NCBI GenBank assembly: GCA_002337605.1
Contig: DDGL01000008.1
Location: 1 to 64,000, forward strand
DNA length: 64,000 bases
Source: Flavobacteriaceae bacterium UBA1903
GTDB taxonomy: Bacteria > Bacteroidota > Bacteroidia > Flavobacteriales > Flavobacteriaceae
Reading direction: 5' to 3'
The notes beneath the pieces were generated by a model. It was not told the DNA's origin. It was given only the letters and a program-made list of their open reading frames with translations, and made no database searches. Made by a program: the position numbers and the translations under genes. This document shows, in pieces, positions 59,694 through 64,000 of this stretch; position 1 is the first letter of the stretch, and the number at the start of each line of letters is the position of its first letter.

Positions 59694-60083
59694 ATGAAAA
59701 AATCATATCTATTCAAAATATTCATAGTCAGCATTTTAATCGCTATTTCTACTGAAATCTCATTCGCTCAACAAGCTACGGTAACCGTAAACCAGGATGA
59801 CAAAATACCCGAACTGTTAACTTTAAAAAAAGAATTAGAGAAAGATAACAAGCTGGGCGATGGATTTACAATTCAATTATATTACGGGGAATTAAATCAA
59901 GCCAACGCCATATTAAACAAATACAAGGCAAACTATAGTGCCTGGCCCGCTTCTTTGGAATATGAAACCCCAAACTATAAAATCTGGGTGGGCGATTTTG
60001 AGTCACGTCTGGAAGCAGACAAAGCCTTATTGGAAATTAGAAAAAAATTTCCTGATGCTTTTCCCCTGAAACCATCGAAATAA
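59694..60083 (+). CDS. Exported SPOR-domain protein
   Basis: A 129-residue protein. ATG at 59694 (MKKSYLFKIFIVSILIAIS, signal ending SFAQ). Residues about 50-125 form a SPOR domain (GFTIQLYYGELNQANAIL, YKIWVGDFESRLEADKALLEIRKKFPDAF), which binds denuded peptidoglycan glycan strands, often at division sites. Small stand-alone SPOR proteins with a signal peptide are common in flavobacteria. Alone on its strand, with its own -7 box and terminator. Confidence 0.88.
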   Translation: MKKSYLFKIFIVSILIAISTEISFAQQATVTVNQDDKIPELLTLKKELEKDNKLGDGFTIQLYYGELNQANAILNKYKANYSAWPASLEYETPNYKIWVGDFESRLEADKALLEIRKKFPDAFPLKPSK

Positions 60084-60113
60084 GTGGTGAGGGGTGCGGG
60101 TGCTTCGCTTTAA

Positions 60114-60152
60114 GGCATTAGGCATTAGGCATTAGGCATTAGGCATTAGGCA
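60114..60152 (+). repeat. Heptanucleotide tandem repeat
   Basis: Unit GGCATTA repeated five full times (from 60114, 60121, 60128, 60135, 60142) plus GGC(A), ending at 60152. It lies 30 bases after the SPOR gene stop and just before its terminator, so it would be in the 3' untranslated region. Confidence 0.95.
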
Positions 60153-60160
60153 AAAATTAG

Positions 60161-60197
60161 AAATCCTTTTGGAACCAAAGTTTCAAAAGGATTTTTT
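60161..60197 (+). terminator. Terminator after the SPOR gene
   Basis: AAATCCTTTTG pairs with CAAAAGGATTT (60161-60171 with 60184-60194), then T to 60197. Confidence 0.85.
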
Positions 60198-60233
60198 ACA
60201 TTTCACTGTGTACTGAATCACTGATCTACTCAA

Positions 60234-61271
60234 CTACGGCGCGGGGTTGGGAATTTGCTCGTGTACGCTTTGAATTTCTTTCAAAATTTCTTCAGAAAGC
60301 GTCACGTCTATACTTCCTATATTTTCTGAAAGTTGTTCTATGCTTGTGGCACCAATAATATTTGAAGTCACAAACGATTGTTGATTCACAAATGCCAATG
60401 CCATTTGTGTAAGGCTTAGCCCATGTTTCTGGGCAATTTCCAGATACGCTGCTGTAGCTTTCTGAGAACTTTCTGAGCTATACCTTGAGTAGTTAGGATA
60501 CAAGGTAACCCTAGCCTTCGCAGGTTTTTGTCCGTTTAAGTACTTACCCGTCAACACTCCGAAGCCTAATGGAGAATACGGTAAATACCCAATGTTTTCT
60601 AGCTGTAGCACTTCAGTTAGCCCTACTTCGTCTCTTCGTTGTAATAAATTGTATGCATTTTGTATTGAAACCATTTTCAGTTTTCCCTTCCGGTGTGCTT
60701 CCATATAACGCATCACTCCGAAAGGTGTTTCATTACTCAATCCAATATGTCTGATTTTCCCTTCTTTTACAAAAGCCTCTAATCGCTCTAAAATTTCAGC
60801 AAGATTATCTTTCCAACGTTCGTTTTCAGCATGCTTGTAATCCCTCACACCAAATATATTCACCGCACGTTCCGGCCAGTGTAATTGATACAAGTCCAGA
60901 TAGTCGGTCTGCAGACGTTGTAAACTATTATGCAATGCATCTTCAAGAGATTTTTTGCTGAAATCTAACGCTTCCCTAATATGCGTCATCCCACGGGAAG
61001 GCCCTGTTATTTTAGACGCCAGGACCACATCCTTCCGCTTTCCAGATCTTGACAACCAGGAACCAATATATTTTTCAGTAAGCCCTTGTGTGTTGGGATC
61101 TGCGGGTACGGCATACATCTCGGCAGTATCTATAAAATTGACGCCTTTTTCTATAGCAAAATCCAGTTGTTGGTGCGCTTCTTCTTCAGTATTCTGATTT
61201 CCAAAGGTCATCGTTCCCAGACAAATCTTGCTTACCTTCAGTTGGGTGTTGGGGAGGTTGGTGTATTTCAT
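60234..61271 (-). CDS. NAD(P)-dependent aldo/keto reductase (Tas-like)
   Basis: A 345-residue TIM-barrel oxidoreductase. It begins MKYTNLPNTQLKVSKICLGTMTFG; catalytic residues are Asp in FIDTAEMYAVP (about 47) and Tyr a few residues on, Lys in VLASKITGP (about 85) and His in YQLHWPER (about 133). The NADP-binding end is GATSIEQLSENI. The length and the long SRSGKRKDV insert match the Tas group. Substrate unknown. Single gene; a REP-like repeat lies upstream. Confidence 0.9.
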   Translation of the reverse strand: MKYTNLPNTQLKVSKICLGTMTFGNQNTEEEAHQQLDFAIEKGVNFIDTAEMYAVPADPNTQGLTEKYIGSWLSRSGKRKDVVLASKITGPSRGMTHIREALDFSKKSLEDALHNSLQRLQTDYLDLYQLHWPERAVNIFGVRDYKHAENERWKDNLAEILERLEAFVKEGKIRHIGLSNETPFGVMRYMEAHRKGKLKMVSIQNAYNLLQRRDEVGLTEVLQLENIGYLPYSPLGFGVLTGKYLNGQKPAKARVTLYPNYSRYSSESSQKATAAYLEIAQKHGLSLTQMALAFVNQQSFVTSNIIGATSIEQLSENIGSIDVTLSEEILKEIQSVHEQIPNPAP

Positions 61272-61286
61272 ATTTTGGTTTAGTTC

Positions 61287-61312
61287 ATCCTGAGCGTTGT
61301 CGAAGGGCTCAA
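61287..61312. repeat. REP-like intergenic repeat (single copy)
   Basis: ATCCTGAGCGTTGTCGAAGG followed by GCTCAA, the same family as at 44348-44380 and 47485-47515; 16 bases upstream of the aldo/keto reductase start. Confidence 0.65.
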
Positions 61313-61411
61313 TACGCGGAAATATTTTTTTATTCTTTATTACGATCGCTTGCGCAATCTTTATTTTGATGCTCTATAGCAAAAAAGAAACCTGACAAGT
61401 CTGAGCTTACA

Positions 61412-62365
61412 TTAAATATCATTCAGTAATTTATTGATTTCATCCAGTTTTGGAGTTAAGATCACTTCAATTCTTCTGTTTTTGGCTTTTCCTGCAGCTG
61501 TGGAATTAGGAGCCACGGGCGCATATTCCCCTCTTCCAGCTGCAGTTAGATTTTCTTTTGGGATGTTATTATTTTCAGTAAGGATGGTTACAATGGCTGT
61601 GGCACGTTTTGTGGAAAGATCCCAATTATCTTTCATAGTACCGTTACCGCCATACGGCACATTGTCTGTGTGGCCTTCAATAAGCACTGCTATTTCCGGG
61701 TTTTTCGCCAGTACCTGCCCCAGTTGTTCAACAGCTTGTCTTCCACGAGCGTTTACTGCCCAGCTTCCACTTTCAAACAATAATTTATTTTCCATAGAGA
61801 CATATACTTTTCCATCACGTTGTTCTACGGTGAGACCATTACCTTCAAAATTTGTAAGCGCTGCAGATATTGCATCTTTCAACACACGCATTTTAGCATC
61901 TTTAGCAGCAATTATACCTTCCAGTTCTTCAACACGCTGGGATCTGTCTTTTAGTTTTTTCTCTAGCAGTTGTAGCCGTGCTTCTTCCTTGGCGAGGGCT
62001 TTTTCTTTGGCTTCGAGTTGTTGTAGTAGTTTTCTATTACGCGCCAGATTTTCGGTTAAAGCTTCAGAACTATTTGCTTCCAGGGCATCATACGAAGCCT
62101 GCAAGGTTGCCATATTTACGTTTACAGCAGCAAGTTCCATAGCCAGGCGGGTTTTTTCAGCTGTAAGATCTGCCAGTTCTTTTTGAAGATTTGCTACCGT
62201 ATACACATCGGTATTGGAGTTACCGGAGCCATCCAACCGAGCCATGAGCGCTTCGTTTTCGGTTCGCAGAGATTCGTTTTTGTCTTTTAGATCTTCGTAG
62301 ACCTGGGAAGAGACGCAGGAGGCCATTAGGAAAACTGTTAGGATTATGCAGGCTAATTTTTTCAT
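61412..62365 (-). CDS. OmpA-family lipoprotein with long coiled coil
   Basis: A 317-residue lipoprotein (lipobox LMASC). Residues about 25-175 form a long coiled coil (LEAKEKALAKEEARLQLLEKK and similar), and residues about 190-310 are the OmpA peptidoglycan-binding domain (LLFESGSWAVNARGRQAVEQL, IEGHTDNVPYGG, LSTKRATAIVTIL, NRRIEVIL). It would anchor the outer membrane to peptidoglycan across a wide gap. Single gene. Confidence 0.93.
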   Translation of the reverse strand: MKKLACIILTVFLMASCVSSQVYEDLKDKNESLRTENEALMARLDGSGNSNTDVYTVANLQKELADLTAEKTRLAMELAAVNVNMATLQASYDALEANSSEALTENLARNRKLLQQLEAKEKALAKEEARLQLLEKKLKDRSQRVEELEGIIAAKDAKMRVLKDAISAALTNFEGNGLTVEQRDGKVYVSMENKLLFESGSWAVNARGRQAVEQLGQVLAKNPEIAVLIEGHTDNVPYGGNGTMKDNWDLSTKRATAIVTILTENNNIPKENLTAAGRGEYAPVAPNSTAAGKAKNRRIEVILTPKLDEINKLLNDI

Positions 62366-62404
62366 AGATGTAAGGTAAATTTATTTGGACCAGACACACC
62401 CCTA

Positions 62405-62420
62405 CCCCTCTCTAGAGGGG
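62405..62420. repeat. Short C/G-rich palindrome upstream of the OmpA-like gene
   Basis: CCCCTCT with AGAGGGG around a CT loop, preceded by ACACCCCTA; resembles the CACCTCCCCTTT...AAAGG stretch at 19744-19766. Flavobacterial genomes often carry such intergenic palindromes. Confidence 0.5.
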
Positions 62421-62438
62421 AAGAAACACATCTGAACA

Positions 62439-63206
62439 TTAGTTAAACGTTAGTTCCACCAACAGCGGACAATGATCGCTATGGTATGCATTAGGTAGTA
62501 TAACGGCTCTACTTAAGTTTTCTTGTAAGGGTTGCGCCACCATATTATAATCTATACGCCAGCCTTTGTTGTTGGCCCGGGAATTGGCACGGTAACTCCA
62601 CCAGGTGTAATGTTCTGGTTCTTTGTTGAAATGGCGAAAACTATCTATAAATCCGCTGTCAATAAAATTACCGATCCACTCACGTTCGACGGGTAAAAAT
62701 CCTGAAACATTTTTATTCCGCACAGGGTCGTGAATGTCTATGGCCTTGTGACAAATATTATAATCGCCGCAAATAACCAAGTTGGGAACTTCCTTTTTTA
62801 AGTTGTTAATATAGTGTTGAAACAAATCCATAAACTCAAGCTTATGCTCTAAACGAGCAATATTGGTTCCGCTTGGCAAGTATAAGCTCATCACCGAAAC
62901 ATCGTCATAATCTACCCGTATGTTTCGGCCTTCAAAGTCCATGCTGGCTATACCTGTACCGTATTCCACGTGATTGGGTTCAGTTTTGCAGAAAATAGCT
63001 ACACCACTATACCCTTTTTTTTGTGCGCTGAACCAATAATGAAACGGATAGCCTGCAGCTTCAATTTCGGCAACATCTACTTGGTCTTTGTTAGCTTTTG
63101 TTTCCTGTATGCAAATTACATCCGGGTTAGCGGTTTGTAGCCATGCTGTAAATCCTTTGCGCATTGCAGCACGGATTCCATTTACGTTGTAAGAGATTAT
63201 TTTCAT
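62439..63206 (-). CDS. xth: Exodeoxyribonuclease III (AP endonuclease)
   Basis: A 255-residue Mg-dependent AP endonuclease/3'-5' exonuclease of base-excision repair. Motifs: MKIISYNVNGIRAA, CIQETK (metal-binding Glu, about 35), GYSGVAIF, CGDYNICHKAIDIHDP (catalytic Asp/Asn), TWWSYR and the ending YHSDHCPLLVEL with the catalytic SDH. Length is typical. Divergent from the next gene. Confidence 0.95.
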   Translation of the reverse strand: MKIISYNVNGIRAAMRKGFTAWLQTANPDVICIQETKANKDQVDVAEIEAAGYPFHYWFSAQKKGYSGVAIFCKTEPNHVEYGTGIASMDFEGRNIRVDYDDVSVMSLYLPSGTNIARLEHKLEFMDLFQHYINNLKKEVPNLVICGDYNICHKAIDIHDPVRNKNVSGFLPVEREWIGNFIDSGFIDSFRHFNKEPEHYTWWSYRANSRANNKGWRIDYNMVAQPLQENLSRAVILPNAYHSDHCPLLVELTFN

Positions 63207-63379
63207 AAGATATATATTTCCTGAGAGACGCTTTGGTTCTCTATGAAACTCTGCATAATAGCTCTTACACGGAGCTAAGCAAAGGATTAAGGCACGAAAA
63301 TAAATAACATCGTATTTTTACCGCGCTACTTTGCTGAAAGGTTTTCAAAAAACAATCAACAAAATTAAAGTTTCAGCGT

Positions 63380-63387
63380 TACGTTTG
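63380..63387 (+). promoter_or_regulatory. -7 box next to the last gene
   Basis: TACGTTTG, exact TAnnTTTG, but only eight bases before the ATG at 63395 and without a -33 box. If real the message would be nearly leaderless. Confidence 0.3.
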
Positions 63388-63394
63388 TAGGCTT

Positions 63395-64000
63395 ATGAAG
63401 TATTTGTTATTTATTCTGTGTTTGTGTACCGTTACCATTGGTGTGGCGCAGGAAACAACTACTACGTATCGAAGCAAGAAAATAGCAGTTCGGGACACCA
63501 TTAAGGTAGATACTGTAAGTATTAACCCCAGTTTTTTTGAAGTTTTTGATGCATCAGGCAAAAAAATTGACAGTACTGCCTACTCCGTTGACTATAAAAC
63601 AGGGACTTTATTTTTTGCTGAAAGAACCACCCCAACCGATTCTATCACCATTAATTATTTAAAATACCCTCAATTCCTCACACGCGATTATTACACCTTC
63701 GATCCCAAACTAATTATAGAAAATACGGGCGCTATTGACAGACTGTATTCGTTGGAGCAAGGTAATGATACCAGAACCTTTAAACCCTTTGATGGTCTGA
63801 ACACTGTAGGAAGCATCTCTCGAGGTGTTACCGTTGGGAACAACCAGAATGCTGTAGTAAGCAGTGAACTGGATTTACAAATTACAGGAAAATTAAACGA
63901 CAAGGTTTCCATTCGCGCTTCTATACAAGATGCAAACATTCCTACTCAGCAAGGTGGCTATTCGCAAAGCCTGGACGAGTTTGACCAAATTTTTATAGAA
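63395..64000 (+). CDS. Large outer-membrane protein, N-terminal part (gene continues beyond window)
   Basis: The first 202 codons of a plus-strand gene that runs off the right edge. ATG at 63395 with a signal peptide (MKYLLFILCLCTVTIGVAQ). Residues about 30-110 form a short beta domain with a VDTVSINPSFFEVFDASG and SVDYKTGTLFF pattern. Residues 135-202 (GSISRGVTVGNNQNAVVSSE, LQITGKLNDKVSIRASIQDA, IPTQQGGYSQSLDEFDQIFIE in parts) resemble the opening of the SprA barrel (compare SLLGKVGERLQITANYDTQ at 37.5 kb in sprA), so it is probably a large beta-barrel. Function unknown. Confidence 0.7.
   Translation, partial: MKYLLFILCLCTVTIGVAQETTTTYRSKKIAVRDTIKVDTVSINPSFFEVFDASGKKIDSTAYSVDYKTGTLFFAERTTPTDSITINYLKYPQFLTRDYYTFDPKLIIENTGAIDRLYSLEQGNDTRTFKPFDGLNTVGSISRGVTVGNNQNAVVSSELDLQITGKLNDKVSIRASIQDANIPTQQGGYSQSLDEFDQIFIE

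Noticed and set aside
60114..60152. Possible CRISPR array
   Set aside because: Direct head-to-tail heptamers without spacers; no cas genes nearby.
61434..62186. A 250-residue open frame on the plus strand
   Set aside because: It is antisense to the OmpA-like lipoprotein, serine-rich in the way expected of a reverse shadow, and has no motif or promoter.
63207..63394. Possible tRNA or regulatory RNA between xth and the last gene
   Set aside because: No cloverleaf or strong stem could be drawn.

Overview
The window looks like a chromosomal segment of a gliding or formerly gliding marine-type member of the Flavobacteriaceae (Bacteroidota). The evidence is the type 9 secretion translocon gene sprA in its ruvA-sprA-gcvH-vanZ-tonB neighbourhood, a RemB-like protein, alternative complex III (ActA-F) fused to a caa3-type oxidase operon, AT-rich DNA, and promoters of the Bacteroidota form TTTG/TTG-N19-20-TAnnTTTG. 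No phage, insertion sequence, CRISPR array, tRNA or rRNA was seen. Coding density is high and most genes lie on the minus strand.

Layout. 1-2.4 kb: 5' part of a very large secreted surface protein with repeats. 2.4-6.7 kb: a NifU-type scaffold, a dodecin, a thioredoxin-like DUF255 lipoprotein and an MscS channel, all on the plus strand. 6.9-11.3 kb: three paralogous secreted proteins of unknown function around a membrane-tethered TPR/AraC-type regulator. Two of the three paralog transcripts begin at promoters sharing an upstream box at identical spacing, so this looks like a self-contained regulon. 11.3-19.3 kb: a MacAB/TolC-like efflux operon with two different adaptor proteins, ending in tsaB. 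19.4-24.9 kb: cytochrome oxidase assembly and subunits (heme O synthase, two subunit III-type proteins, subunit IV, SCO, a cysteine-less SCO-like protein, DUF420).

25-44.3 kb: a metallo-beta-lactamase-fold enzyme; RemB and two TonB proteins that share a periplasmic domain with a conserved cysteine pair; vanZ, gcvH, sprA, ruvA; malic enzyme; and a P450-methyltransferase-queG operon. 44.3-47.4 kb: a small GIY-YIG nuclease bracketed by inverted repeat doublets, ruvB, a peroxiredoxin-like protein, an intergenic region rich in RNA hairpins and a small lipoprotein. 47.5-59.5 kb: one long operon actABCDEF-ctaCD, carrying electrons from quinol to oxygen; its subunit III and IV partners are in the 19-25 kb cluster. 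59.7-64 kb: a SPOR protein, an aldo/keto reductase, an OmpA-like lipoprotein, exonuclease III and the start of an outer-membrane protein.

The most unusual items are the paralog/TPR-AraC cassette with its shared promoter box, the repeat-bracketed GIY-YIG gene, the TonB-type domain at the N terminus of the RemB-like barrel protein, and the multi-hairpin convergent intergenic region at 46.7-47.0 kb. Several genes (cyoE, sprA, queG, the small CxxC protein) can only start at TTG or another non-ATG codon if the conserved N terminus is to be kept.
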